A stretch of 64,000 bases of DNA from Artocarpus heterophyllus (GCA_025403435.1 CM046341.1:24639725-24703724), one strand, 5' to 3'; positions 23,397-35,401 are shown, counted from the first letter of the stretch. Made by a program: numbers and translations. The notes: a model not told the origin generated them from the sequence alone.

Positions 23397-25680
23397 TGTC
23401 ACGTCCTAGAGTACAGGAGGTGGCGTGGTGGATTATTTAAATTAATTAAAGGAGAATTTAATTAAAATCAAGAGTTTTAGGGGTTAAACTAAATAATAAA
23501 ATATGAACGTTCAAGAAAACCATCGCATGAAAAATAAATAATAAACATAGCTAGTATGGGTCCCATTGACCCACAACTTGTGCACACACATTGTACTGAC
23601 AATATAATAATACAACTACAGTCCAAGCACAAAGAAAGTTAAAAATATTACATGCCTTGTTTAATTTATACAATTAGTCTAGTAAATCCTTCTACTGCTC
23701 TTGAGTTCGGTCCGTTGAATCCTCTCCGAACCTAAAGGGGAATCCACCTAGAGGGGGAAAGGTTTAAAACAAATAAAACATGAGCGAAATGCTCAATAGG
23801 ACTATATTTTAATAAATTATTTAATTTAAAGAAAAATCTCATTATTCAAGGAATTACTTAAAAGAAACATTGAATAAATAAATAAATTTAAATAAAACCG
23901 TTCATACTCAAAATAGTTTATTAGGTCGACCAGAATATCATTTTCTTTTCCTAGGCAAACCATAAAAATATCACCACCGTAGTGGCCCAGCTGGGTTTCG
24001 GGACCTGTCCCCAAGGTCGATCACTACACGACCCGATCTCTGTTATGGCATCATGCCTATGTGTTTATTTTCATCATCATTCGAAACCCATTTACCGATT
24101 ATTGTCATTACATTCATTATGAAGTTCATTTTAGTTCACGGTATAATAAAATATAACTGATAAATTCATTTTCAAACGACCGTTGAAAACAGTTTAATAG
24201 AAATCCTTTTCAAAGCCAACTCATTTTGAAACTAGGCTACCAAGGAATGGGGTAGAAGTTCTACCTCGATACTAGTGCTGGTGTCCCATACCGTAATCCT
24301 GATCCGCTATACGTTAGCTCCGCGGAACCACAAACGATCCTAGATACACACTAAGTCGATCAATATCTAGTTCGAGACATTCTATGTTACTAAACCATTT
24401 CATGATGTCCTAGTGTGCCATTTGTATCTTTAAAATCATTCTATAAGGTTGTAATTTAAATCGGACCTACCGTAATCCTGATCCGCTATACGTTAGCTCC
24501 GCGGAACCACAAACGATCCTAGATACACACTAAGTCGATCAATATCTAGTTCGAGACATTCTATGTTACTAAACCATTTCATGATGTCCTAGTGCGCCAT
24601 TTGTATCTTTAAAATCATTCTATAAGGTTGTAATTTAAATCGGAGTTCAAAACGGTGAAAACGGGTGAAAAATCACAAAATTTTCCATGCCCGGTCGGCC
24701 TGCCGAACTCCCTGCTTCGACCGGCCAAACTGTGCAGTTTGGCCTACTGGAAACCAGGTCCGGTCGGCCGAACATCTCCAGGTTCGGCCTGCCGGACATC
24801 TCCAGGTTTGGACAGATGAACTCCGGCCTGCCGAACACAAGCCAAACTGGGAAAACCCAGAAATTCCAGCCACAGGTTTTTCGATCCCCAAAATCTAAAT
24901 CTTGATTCTAACCTGTTTTTCTCAAATCTCAGGCATGAAAAACATTCATAGATGATAGAAAACATGCTGGAACACTTTTGAACTCATTTAAACAAGATTT
25001 AAACTCGAAAATCTCAAAAATCCAAAAATGGGAAAATGAGGAGAAAAATGAAAAATCTTGAATCCAATCCATTTTTCTTCATTCTAAGCTTAGATTCTAG
25101 TTGTTCTAAGTTCCTTTAACTCAAACCAAGAGTTTTCTAAGCTCAAACAAACTTAAATTTCAAAATTGCACAAAATTGAAAATTTTAGAAAAAGTTTAGA
25201 AATTTCAAAACTAACCTCGAATCGAAGCTTCAATCCACGTTTTTGGTTGCCAAATCTCGTCCCTGAGCTTCCTCCTTGCTAACCCGAAGCTTGGATTCGA
25301 ATTTGATTCAAAAATTTGAGAGAGAAAAGAGAGGCCGAGAGAGAAGGAGAGAGAGAGTGAGAGCTGAGAGAATGAAGAGAGAGGAAGGGAAAAAGGAAAT
25401 AAATAGAGAAAATTTGTGGGCGGTTTTACTGTGCGAAAACCAAATGCCATCCACGGTTTTGTAAAATGGGATATTTTTAACGTTTTACAAATTGTTGTGC
25501 TTTAAAACTCAAAACATCATTTTAAAACAATAAGAAATCATTTGAATTCATCAAATTAACAAAACAACCTAAAATTCAAAATTCAACCAAATAATCAAAT
25601 TAATGTTGAAACATTAATTATGGCACACTAATTCATCATTTTACATTACAACAACATTAAATAAATTTTGGGGCGTTACA
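23397..25680 (-). repeat. 5' LTR of the Tekay-like element, shared with a second internal region
   Basis: It begins TGTCACGTCCTAGAGTACAGG and ends GGGGCGTTACA. At 2284 bp it is the longest of the four LTRs here, because 24291-24464 is duplicated at 24470-24643. The motif cluster at 24690-24840 contains about six copies. On its right it is followed directly by polypurine tract and integrase sequence, not by flanking host DNA. The same LTR therefore serves as the 3' LTR of another, truncated copy. Confidence 0.9.
24291..24648. repeat. 179-bp tandem duplication inside one LTR
   Basis: The segment starting ccgtaatcctgatccgctat at 24291 recurs at 24470 with almost no change and runs to aaatcgga/aaatcgga in both copies. 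The other three LTRs of the family have one copy. The near identity indicates that the duplication is younger than the insertion. Confidence 0.9.
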
Positions 25681-26538
25681 ACTCTCCACCCCTAAAAGAA
25701 ATTTCGCCCTTGAAATTTATAACTCATTTCAGAAACAAAATAAATGCGGATACAATTCCTGCATACTCGACTCTAATTCCCAGGTGGCTTCATCAACCCC
25801 GTGATGCTGCCACATGACCTTTACCAACGATATCTCACGACGACACAAACTAATCACTTTCTGATTGATGATCTAAATCGGCACTTCTTCGTAGGTCGTA
25901 TCTTCCTAAACCTGCACATCGCGAAATGAAACTATCTTACCCTACTCAGGCAGACACTTTCTAAGCATCGACACATGAAACACATCGTGAACATGAGAAA
26001 GTTCGGGCGGAAGATCAAGCTGATAAGCAACCACACCAACACGTTGAGTGATCTCGAACGGCCCAATATACCTCGGCGCGAGCTTCCCACTCACTCCGAA
26101 CTGCATAGTTCCCTTACAAGGCGATACCTTCAAGAGAATGAAATCTCCAACCATGAACTCTAAGGGTCTACGTCTCGTATCCGCATAACTCTTCTGTTGA
26201 CTCTAAGCTGCCCTCAATCGATCTCGAATCACAACGACTCTCTCACTGCTATCACAGATCTCATTCGGCCCAAGAATAACCCTATCTTCCGGCTCTGCCC
26301 AACACACCAGTGACCGACACGGTCGCTCATACAATGCCTCAAACGGTGCCATACAAATACTCGCCTGATAACTGTTGTTGTACGCAAACTCCGCCAGATG
26401 CAAATGTTGCTTCCAATTTCCATCGAAGTCCAACGCACAGGCACACAACATATCCTCGAGAATCTAAATAACCCACTCAGACTGCCCATCAGTCTGAGGA
26501 TGAAACACCGTACTGAAGTTCAAATCCGTACCTAAAGT
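25681..26538 (-). pseudogene. Truncated second Tekay-like internal region (integrase/chromodomain end)
   Basis: This matches 18871-19725 closely, starting with the polypurine tract and running back through chromodomain and integrase ([18 protein letters not shown] near 26080, YNNSYQASICMAPFEALYE near 26370). Frames are more broken than in the first copy. Homology stops abruptly after cctaaag at about 26538, where plus-strand Tat sequence begins. It is the stump of an adjacent copy that shares the LTR at 23397-25680. Confidence 0.88.
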
Positions 26539-26540
26539 CG

Positions 26541-27430
26541 ATTATGCCTTTCAGGTTGAAGAACATGGGAGCCACTTACCAGAGGTTGGTCAACATGATG
26601 TTCGAACAGCAAATTGGTAAAAACATGGAAGTTTACATTGACGATATGTTAGTGAAATCTTTACAGGCTAACCTCCATGTTCAACATCTGCAAGAGTGCT
26701 TCGACGTTCTCTGAAAGTACAATATAAAGTTGAATCCAAAGAAGTGCACGTTTAGAGTGGCGAGTGGTATGTTCCTGGATTACCACGTAATGAAGCGAGG
26801 ATTAGAAGCAAACCCAAATTAGATCAAAGCCTTCCAATTAATGCCATCACCGAGAAGCAAGCGTGAGATCCAGAAGCTCACGAGATGAGTTGCTATGCTG
26901 AGTCGATTCATAACCCGATCGTTGGATAGATGCCTTCCCTTTTCCAGCTGCTTAAGAAGGAGAAAAAGTTCAAGTGGAATGAATGATGTGAGGAAGCGTT
27001 CCAAGAGTTGAAAAGATACTTGTCTACACCACCGATCCTGTTGAAGCCTAAGGACGGACAGCCACTTTATGTCTACTTTGCTATTTCAGAAGCTGCGGTG
27101 AGTTTGGCTCTAGTCAGAGAGGAAGAAGCGATCTAGAAACCAGTTTTCTTTGTCAACCACACAATGCTGGAAGCTGAGACGAGGTATTCTATTGTCGAGA
27201 AACTTGCCCTGGCACTCATCATGTTAGCTCGAAAGCTCTATCCATACTTCCAAAGTCATATGATCGTGGTATTATTAATGTACTTGATACGAGCTATTTT
27301 CCATAAACTTCACATCTCTGAAAGATGGACTAAATCGGTGGTCGAGCTAACAGAGTACGACATTGAGTGCAGACCATGGACAACATTGAAGGCAGAGGTG
27401 CTCACGGATTTCGTTGTTGAATTAACGTAC
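26541..27430 (+). pseudogene. RT C-terminal part and RNase H of the Tat element
   Basis: The sequence enters RT at the block NMGATYQRLVNMMF and then has the polymerase box MEVYIDDMLVKS (near 26630) with both aspartates present. It continues through YNIKLNPKKCTFRVASG, with a TGA just before it. The connection and RNase H follow to about 27420, including HTMLEAETRYSIVEKLALAL-like sequence at 27160-27220. At least four in-frame stops occur before 26890. The upstream half of RT is lost at the junction with Tekay sequence. Confidence 0.85.
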
Positions 27431-27439
27431 AAATTGGAC

Positions 27440-27815
27440 AATGAGGGATCAAAGAAATGGACCGTGCAGGTTGATGGAACTGCAAACAAAAAAGGATCAG
27501 GAGTAGGAGTGTTGTTACGGTCACCCACCGATGAAGAGATCGAACAAAGTTTTTGGCTAGGATTTAAAGCTACAAACAATGAAGCCGAATACAAGGCTAT
27601 GGTTGTCGAGCTGAGACTTGCTGCTATGCTGAGGGCTACTGAGCTTGCTGCGAAGAGTGATTCTACTTTGATCGTTAACCAAATAAATGGAGATTACGAA
27701 GCCAGAGACAAAAATATGCTCTCTTATTTGAAACTGGTGAACAAGCTCAAGGCTCGGTTTGATCACTTTGAGGTAAAGTATGTGCCGTGAGTGTAGAATT
27801 CTAGAGTAGATGCTC
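27440..27815 (+). pseudogene. Archaeal-type RNase H of the Tat element
   Basis: This second RNase H follows the normal one, as in Tat/Ogre elements. All four acidic catalytic positions can be traced: D in WTVQVDGTANKKGSG (near 27470), E in ATNNEAEYKAM (near 27585), D in KSDSTLIVNQ (near 27660), and D in SRVDALASLG (near 27810). Two stops (TGA and TAG at 27788-27795) fall just before the last one. This is the best preserved Tat domain in the window. Confidence 0.85.
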
Positions 27816-27899
27816 TTGCTAGTTTGGGGTCCTCTGTTGAAGTCAACGAAAGGAGAGTTATTCCCTTGGAACGCATCGACCATTCAGGCATCGAGTTAG

Positions 27900-29175
27900 C
27901 AAATGAGACGAACTACGTGGACTGAAGGGATGATTGAAGGACCCCCATCGAGATGTACATACATGACGGATGGCTACCTAAAGACAAGCAGATGGCCAGG
28001 AAGATCAAAGTTCAAGCTACAAGGTACTACATGATCAACGAGAAACTCTACAGGTGCTCCTTCACAGGTCCTATCTTCGCTGCCTAAGGGAAGACGAAGT
28101 AGAGAAGGTTATCCGGGAAGTGCACGAAGGTTCGTGTGACAACCACTCAAGAGAAAGATCATTGTGCAAAAAGGTTAAAAGGCAAGGTTTCTACTGGCCA
28201 ACCATGCAGAGTGATTGTGAAACTTTGCTAAGAAATGTGATAGTTGCCAGAGACATGTGCCTACCATTCATCAGCCTGCTGAGGAACTCTCTTTGGTTAG
28301 TTCGCCGCATTCATTTATGAAGTACTAGATGGACGTCGTTGGACTATTTCCTCTAGCTCCCGAACAGGTCAAGTATCTCCTCATTCTCACAGATTATTTC
28401 TCTAAATGGGTCGAAGCCGCAGCATATGCGGACGTTAAAGAGTGAGATGTTGAAAGATTCATTTGGAGAAATATCATCTGTCAGTTCAGAGTGCCAAGAG
28501 AGATCATCACTAACAATGGCTCCTAATTTATTTCTATGTAGTTCAAGAAGTTTTACAACGACTGGGATATTGTTCTCAACTCCTTCACACCAAGGTACCT
28601 GTAGGGGAATAGGCAAGCGGAAGCAATGAACAAGACGATCATGAAGAACCTGAAGAAGAAATTAGAGGCCAAGAAAAGGCGTTGCGTTGAGGAGCTCCCC
28701 ATGATGCCAAGGGCCTATCAAATGACTCAGAGAAGGACGACTTGCAAATTCCCATTTTCTTTCATATACGACACAGAGGCTATCATTCCTGTAGAGGTAG
28801 TTGTTTGAGATCTTCGGGTTGATTACTCACTCTTAAATGAAGCAAAAAAATGATGAAATGCAACAGGATGCCTTGGATTTGATTGACAAAAAGAAGGATA
28901 ACGCCTTCTATCACTTTGGACATTACTAGCAAGCAGCAGCTAGATATTACAACCAGAAAGTGAAAGTTAGAAAGTTCATTGAGGGCGATCTCATACTTAG
29001 AAGAATTTTTCAGAATACGAAGGAAGCTTATGTTGGGAAATTGGCGTCCAACTGGGAAGGTCCTTATCGAATTCGGTCTATTGTTTGAGATGGGGTCTAT
29101 AAGCTGGAGAAACTTGATGGTTCACTAATAAACAAAAGCTGGAACACTCACCACTTGTAGAAGTACTACATCTGA
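27900..29175 (+). pseudogene. Integrase of the Tat element
   Basis: Degraded integrase. The first catalytic aspartate is in ILTDYFSKWVEA (near 28390). The second position reads IITNNGS (near 28505), where asparagine replaces the aspartate and a stop follows. The glutamate lies in GNRQAEAMNKT (near 28620). The C-terminal blocks include FPFSFIYDTEAIIPVEVVV (28755-28800), followed by a TGA, and a final YKLEKLDG region near 29100. The frame ends at about 29175. A functional strand-transfer active site is not preserved. Confidence 0.83.
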
Positions 29176-29369
29176 CAAAACTCTATCACTTTTAGATTTT
29201 CCAAGTGTCTATTCTATTGTATGTAATTGAACTACATTCAGCTTGATCCCCACACATGGGTATATAGGCAACTCGTGAACTATAAACGAATGTAGCCGCT
29301 TTATTAATTCAAATGTTATTTTCCCAGGATTACCATCAAGAAGTTCTTGGATCGACTGGCTTGACTTTG

Positions 29370-29960
29370 ACAATGTATAGCCATCATCATGGCTCAGTAC
29401 AAACTTCAAACTTGAACAGCTCCAACAATACATAACCATCATCATGGCAAGTACAAACTTTGGACTCGAACAGCTCGATCTGACAATACATAGCCATCAT
29501 CATGGCTTAGTACAAGCTTCAAACTCGATCGACTCTTATAGAGTCCGATCTCACGATGCCATCATCATGGCTCAGTCCCAACACTAGACTTGATCAACTC
29601 GTCCTGACTTTGATCTCACATCACCATCATCATGGCTATGTCCAAACTTTAGGCTCAATCAACTCATCCTAAGTTTGATCTCACATCACCATTATTATGG
29701 CTATGTCCAAATTTTGGACGCGATCAACTCGTCTCGAGTTCGATCTCACATTGGCATCATTACGGCCAAGTCTAAACATTGGACTCCATTAACTCGCCAC
29801 GAGTTCGATCAAACGTCGCCATTTCATGGCTTGGCCTTTTAATTCAATTAACTCATTTAGAGTTTGATATTGCATCCTCACAGCTTAGCCTAAAGTTCAA
29901 TCAACTCCCCCTGAGTTTGATCTTTTACAGCCATCAACGTGGCGCTGTCTGAATTCAGGG
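29370..29960 (+). repeat. Tandem-repeat zone downstream of Tat pol, unit about 65 bp
   Basis: About nine or ten degenerate units follow one another. Each has a core like catcatcatggctcagt, then aaacttc-type sequence, actcgatcaactc and gagttcgatctcaca. Cores fall near 29385, 29438, 29495, 29562, 29624, 29690, 29754, 29818, 29872 and 29930, and the copies decay to the right. Such arrays between pol and the 3' LTR are known in Tat/Ogre elements. No long coding frame is present. Confidence 0.85.
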
Positions 29961-30329
29961 CTCGATCAAATCGATTTGATTTTGTTTTTACAGGTTTTGA
30001 GTTTTATGCTAAGATAATTCAAGTTTTGATTTGAATAAAAGTCAGTCATTACTTGATTCTCGGATTTAAAGTAGAGTCTATTGAGTGCAAAATTCTATTT
30101 GAAATTCAAAACAAAAACTATTAGGAACAAATTTGTTCAAATAGAAGTATAAATTGTTCAAGTATTACAAAACAAGCACAAATATTTCTCATGGGATTTC
30201 TCCCTCAACTTGAACATTTTCCCCCTCTACGACCTGCATAGTTGGGGGCTAGACAACTTGTTCATTAGCTTACGAGGCATTGACTCTTGCTTCAAGCACA
30301 ACAGTTTCAGCCCTATCATATTGACGAAC

Positions 30330-32390
30330 CGTCTCATTTACATTGGTCACTTCAACGTCGAGCCTGTCAAGAGATAGCAGCTCCTCCAGTTCCACTATCT
30401 CTTTGTCAATAGTTGAGCTGCCAAGTTTTCCTAACTTAAATTCCTTTAGAGCCTCAAGTCTCGCCTTGAAAGAGGAAGTGTTGTGGACATCAAGCAGTTG
30501 CTGTGATCTCCTTGATGTCCTTGTCTTTTGCTTCCATTGTTTTGGTCAGATTGGCGACCTTCTCCTCTTCCAAGTGAAGCCTATTGTCTAGGTTTATTGC
30601 CTTCTCATTCGATCAGGTCAAGGCGTCGATTGCGTCATCAAGCTTTCTCTTCTTGTCATCCCTCTCAAACTTCGCCTTCCTAAGCTTTTCTCCAAGCTCC
30701 TTGGTTTTTAGAACCTCTTGCTCGTACTTATAAGTAGCTTTGTTCGCAAAGATATTGTGGAGCTGAAGAGCCTGTATGACAAGAAAGCTTAGTATGAATC
30801 GATTTAAACAAACTCAATCAGTTTGAAAACGATTTCATGATTTACCTGTCCTATAGCCGCAGCCGATTCATTATACAGCTAAGAAAACAACTTCCCACCG
30901 AGAGTGTCTTCGTCCTTGGTAAAGTTAAAACTTACCGTTGTTCTTGTCACCGCCTCCTTGTCCTAGATGTGCTGACGTTCTCTAAGGCATTAAGGGTTTT
31001 ATCAGGAACCTATGCTTTGATGTCTTCGATTAGAATAAAAGGTTCTCCCCCTTTCCTTTTCTTTGATGTTGGGGGTTGTATGTTGAAAGAAGGAGGTGGA
31101 GGAAGATCGAATGAATTGACTAAAAGGGCTGCCTCTTTTTTGACTGAAGTCTCGCCAGCGTCGATACTCTTTCTCTTCGTTGCTCTCTTAGCAGCTTTCT
31201 TTTTCCTTCTCTCGCCAATCAAAGGGAGTGTAACCTTCATTGCTAATAGCGTAGCATCTGCAAGAAGAGCGTCTTCGTCAGATAGAAGAGTAATATATTT
31301 TGATGGACCGTACAACCACTGAAGTGCACCACGGTAGACAAAGACCCAATGGACTTATTTTGAAAATCAAATAGGAATACCTGTTGGGATTTCTTTGAAT
31401 CATTTCCAAATGGATGACTTTTTGAGTAGATTGGGGGGGGGGGGGAGATCTCAGCCTAGGTTCGTCCTTGCAATGCCAACAGTTCGTCCAACCTTGCCAG
31501 AAACCTTTCGTCAATAGGGGCTAGATGATTCAGCTCATAATCTACAAAAAAACAATGTTAAGGATTAGTTGGAATTACTGTTTGAAATAAATTCAAGTGT
31601 CGATGCTTAACGATGTGACCAAATGCAAATGGGAAGGGAATCAAGTAGTTAGTTTGAAAGAGTCGCGGTTGATTGACATGAAGAAGTATCTCTCTTCCCA
31701 ATGTCTGTCCTCATTAACAGACTCAGTAATGAGTTGCTTTGACTACCGGTATACAAAGTAGAAGTGGCCCGGGTTTTTGTTATTCAGCATTAAGAAGTAG
31801 CACCGGAGTAAGTCGTAGATGTCAAACTCGATGCTTGCTTCTTCGATGAGCACCATCAAAGCAATTAGTAACCGAATTCCATTGGGCATGAGTTGAGTCA
31901 TGGAGATGTTAAAGTGACTGACGATCTCTATCATGAACTCTGGGATTGATAATCAAAGGCCGAGTTCGAACCACTTCATATATATGCAAAACTAGTTAAC
32001 ATTTTGCATATTGGCTCGCTCCTTTGGATAAGGTACCCTGATGTCAACTGAAGATGGAATTCCATACTTTAATCTTATTGTTATCAAATCTCTCTCAGTT
32101 AAGATGGACTTTGGATTTTTCGTAAAGAAAGACACTCCTTTGGTAGGAGAAACATACTTCCTCTTTTCGAGCAATTTGATTTGATCGACTTTAGTTGAAG
32201 GACCTGCTAGTTTGTCTCTTTCTTCCTCTATGTGTGCTACCTCTCTGCTTATCTCAATGCCACCTGTTCTTAAGCTCGATTTGATTATCGACTGCTCGCG
32301 AATCATTTTGTCAACTTTTCTCTCATCACTACTGGACCAAGGGTCTTCACTGTTGCTTGTGCTTGAGTCGATATTAATCACTTTTGACAT
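30330..32390 (-). pseudogene. Antisense ORF of the Tat element (gypsy-type transposon domain)
   Basis: This is read on the strand opposite to pol, as in Grande/Retand-type elements. The first exon starts at 32390 (MSKVINIDSS, acidic/Ser-rich) and contains LTERDLITIRLKYGIPSSVD, ending with VPYPKERANMQNVN at 31992. The next part (31960-31743) holds LSIPEFMIEIVSHFNISMTQ and LMPNGIRLLIALMVL, preceded by a TGA. These blocks resemble the Pfam putative gypsy type transposon family PF04195. A basic segment (ERRKKKAAKRATKRK, near 31200) and a charged, probably coiled-coil segment (KLRKAKFERDDKKRKLDD, near 30650) follow. The role is unknown. Stops between blocks suggest introns plus decay. Confidence 0.75.
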
Positions 32391-32843
32391 TTTTTCAGAA
32401 ATAGATTTTTGAATGGAGATTTAGGGCTTGGAGGATCTAGGAGCTAAAGGATCCTAAACTCCAAAGAATCTCAATAGTTTGTAAAGTTCTAAACTTGTGA
32501 TAGCCAAACAGGGCAGGGGATCGTAGATTTTTTCAGAAAATGGTGTGGAAATGATATCAAAAAGCTCAAAATTGAAAGAGAAATAAGGTTATGGAAAGAA
32601 AATTGCAAGAAAATTAGAAGAAAAGAGAGAAATCTTGACTGAGGATCGGTGGAAAACTTGAGAAAATGGAAGAAAATTGCCTTGGGTTAGAAGGAAAAGA
32701 AGCAAAATGAAGAGGAGAGAGAATTTATGTTATGTACTGTCCAAAGGCGTCTGATCAACGACTGAGATCAGTTCAAGACAATTTGATTTTGAGGGCTAGG
32801 ATTTTGCGTCTTTTCAAATTCTCGCTCAAGTTGAGGCGGTGTC
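32391..32843. other. Upstream region of the Tat antisense ORF
   Basis: Noncoding DNA, GA-rich on the plus strand, lies between the antisense start codon and the Copia B insertion. It would hold the antisense promoter, but I see no clear TATA box. Positions 32844-32848 (ttttc) are one copy of the Copia B TSD. Confidence 0.4.
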
Positions 32844-32848
32844 TTTTC

Positions 32849-34868
32849 TGTTGGAATCAAAGTGCGCAGCGGAATTTTAAAAATTTTTCATCAGAGTAAT
32901 TTTCAAAACATAAGTTTGCCATGTTATATGTATAAATTAAACTGATCTTACTAACCTCAGTGTGCCGAAGAACCTCCGCAATCCGTGTAGAGAAGTAACG
33001 TTCCAGAAGAGCCTCAACCAACTGGTCTTCTTTGCTATTCTCTATCCACAACCGGAGTGAGTGTGGGCTCACACGTATAGCTCTTCCACCGGTGACTCTC
33101 CTTCGAACCAATAGAGAGAACCCAAAGCTAGTGTTCGTGATTTGTGAACAACAGCTCTCAAGGAGTTTTCAGATGCTCACTAGAAGAGTATCACTCTTAA
33201 TCTCTCAAATGGATCTGAGTAAATCATGAGACTCACTCCCTTTTTATACCTATTGGTCCTAGGGTCAGTCCATATCAGATTAGGTCTCAAAAACTCGAAA
33301 CAGAATCAAGTTCAGATCAATATCTGATAAGATCCGCGTGAAAACGCGTAATCTTATCTCCGTTGATCGGTAGGCCGAACATTTTGATCAGCAGGCCGAT
33401 CAGGCCAGTTTGGCAGGCCGAACACGTCATCCGGCAGGCCGAACTCCCAAGAAAAAATCTCCATGAATCTTTTATTTTCCACCTGAGATTCTAAAGGATA
33501 AAGTCTCAGTTTTGATTGAAATAACCTAAGAGAGAAGATATCTGATCAAAACAAACTTTATCAAGATAATCTCTAAGAAAATAAATCAATTCACAATAAT
33601 TTTACAAGTTTATCTTGATCTAATTTATCCAAAATTAAATCAACCGATAAACAGACAAGAATTATCTGATCGCAATAATTCAACAAGTTTATCTTGAACT
33701 AATTTCTTACAAAATTAATTCAATCGATAAACAGACATGAATTATTTGATTCTTACAAATTTTAAACCAATCTGATAAATCCGACATAAGTCACCAATTA
33801 TTGAAAAAGCACGCCGTGTCGTTACAGGACTTTGTGAGCTAGCAAAGGGGACCAAAATGGACCTATAAAGTTCAAGCTCATGATAATCACGAAACCCAAT
33901 ATCCCAGATATACATTTCACAATTATTAACTCCAACGCTACTCCACTAAAAGCTTGGAGCTGCACTCTCGAACTTTATAGAATTACGAAGCTCGTGTAGC
34001 TAAGTCTCCATGACATATCATAGTGTATCGTATCCCCATATGATAATCCATAATCGGCTTAAGGACAAGTTCTGTCTTACCTTCCCGATTATTTTTATCT
34101 TACGTTCCATTGTCTCACCATTAGAAAACTTACCATCCAAAGATAGTATACCATTCGGTTACACCTATGTATCCAAATGGTTGAGCGCTCCAGTTTTTCA
34201 ATTACAAGACAACGCATATAAGAGGATATCATTACTCCTAAAGAGAAGCTATCGATTCCGTATCTATGAATAACAAGTCTACGCAATCAAGAGTCATGCC
34301 TCCAACATACCGGCATGCATACCACTATAGAGATGTGGGAGTCACCCATTGGTACATCAAAAGACACAAGTCGAGATAACGGGCCCACTATTCATCTCAG
34401 GATTAAGATACAATACAAATGACTGTCTAAAGTGAATCGATTTGCCAAGACAGAATAATTAATCCAAATCAATTCACTTTATGTCCCGATCCAACACGTC
34501 GTCACCTATGACAACGCGCCAATGTTTCTATTCATGGAGTCCAACTCCGATGGCCAAGACAAACCATCTCCCAAAAGGGATATAGACAACATAACAATCT
34601 TTACATGAAATTATTCCCTCGATTGTGGATCATGTGTTTTAGACCATCACCTTAAGAATCGTGTCTACCGCATAATCATCCCATCATATGCCCAATTCTT
34701 AAGGTTTAGACTGACAGTCTCAGACTACTGTTTGCTTATCATACATTCAACAAATATGAATGTAAAGAGGACAAGATTTGGTATATTTAAATGAATAAAT
34801 TCTTTATTGATAAAAATGTCTCCAAAAACGTATTACATTTTTACTCCTTAGGGCATACATGTCTAACA
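32849..34868 (-). repeat. 3' LTR of Copia element B
   Basis: The plus-strand ends are TGTTGGAATC and CTAACA. A TATA-like tataaaaag (minus strand) lies near 33249-33241. About 120-200 bp upstream of it in element sense is a motif cluster (33368-33450) with about four copies of GGCAGGCCGAAC-like sequence. The adjacent minus-strand tract caactgggagat (34883-34869) is the polypurine tract. Confidence 0.93.
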
Positions 34869-34906
34869 ATCTCCCAGTTGCACTAAGTGAGTAAATACAG
34901 CAAATT

Positions 34907-35401
34907 TCACATCCCCATAGCTTCCGCATGCTTCTCGAAGACTCTCCCAGTAAGTGTCTTCGTAAATGGATCAACTAAATTGTCCTCTGACGTGATCTTG
35001 CACACCGTGACATGCCCGCCCTCAACGAAGTCCTTTATCACATGATACTTTCGATCAATATGATTACTCTTCTTGTGAAATCTTGGTTCCTTAACATTAG
35101 CTACCGCTACACTGTTATGACAGTACAGTGATATCACTTTATTCATACCAAGAACTACCTCAAGATCCCCAAGGAACTTGCGGAGCCACACTGCTTCTTT
35201 CGAAGCATCACTAGCTGCCACATACTCGGCCTCCATCATTGAATCCGAAGTGCAATCTTGCTTCGCACTTCTCCAATTGATGGCACCCCCGCCCAGAGTA
35301 AACACAAACCCCGAAGTCGATTTCCTAGAATCCAGACAGGATTGAAAATCCGAATCAGTGTATCCTAGAGGATTCAAGTCCTCACCCAAATACACAAGCA
35401 T
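34907..35401 (-). pseudogene. RNase H of Copia element B
   Basis: The Copia RNase H C-terminal domain begins around YTDSDFQSCLDSRKSTSGFV (35350-35290), with an aspartate at the expected first position. It continues through DSMMEAEYVAASDASKEAVW (35240-35190), with the conserved glutamate. It includes LYCHNSVAVANVKEPRFHKK, where histidine stands at the position of an aspartate that relatives usually have, and ends with DPFTKTL and a stop at 34907. It lies just upstream of the polypurine tract, as expected. Confidence 0.85.

Larger units (their letters stand above)
16843..25680 (-). mobile_element. Tekay/Del-like chromovirus (Ty3/gypsy) on the minus strand
   Basis: On the minus strand the order is LTR (25680-23397), primer-binding site, Gag, protease, RT, RNase H, integrase, chromodomain, polypurine tract and LTR (18870-16843). 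Gypsy order (integrase last) and a C-terminal chromodomain place it with chromoviruses, and the protein character fits Tekay/Del. LTRs of 2.0-2.3 kb are long. The pentamer before 16843 is ccact. No matching pentamer follows 25680, because internal sequence of a second copy begins there. Stops and catalytic-residue changes make it inactive. Confidence 0.92.

Noticed and set aside
29370..29960. CRISPR-like array
   Set aside because: The repeats are adjacent, degenerate and without unique spacers, in a plant retrotransposon. It is an ordinary tandem array.
31432..31445. Poly-G run inside the Tat antisense ORF region
   Set aside because: A single homopolymer of about 13 G. It may be a sequencing or slippage artefact, and nothing else supports a function.
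32857..33111. About 84-codon frame in each Copia B LTR (also 40511-40767)
   Set aside because: It exists twice only because the LTRs are nearly identical. The differences mostly change amino acids, and the diverged LTR of element C does not keep the frame.
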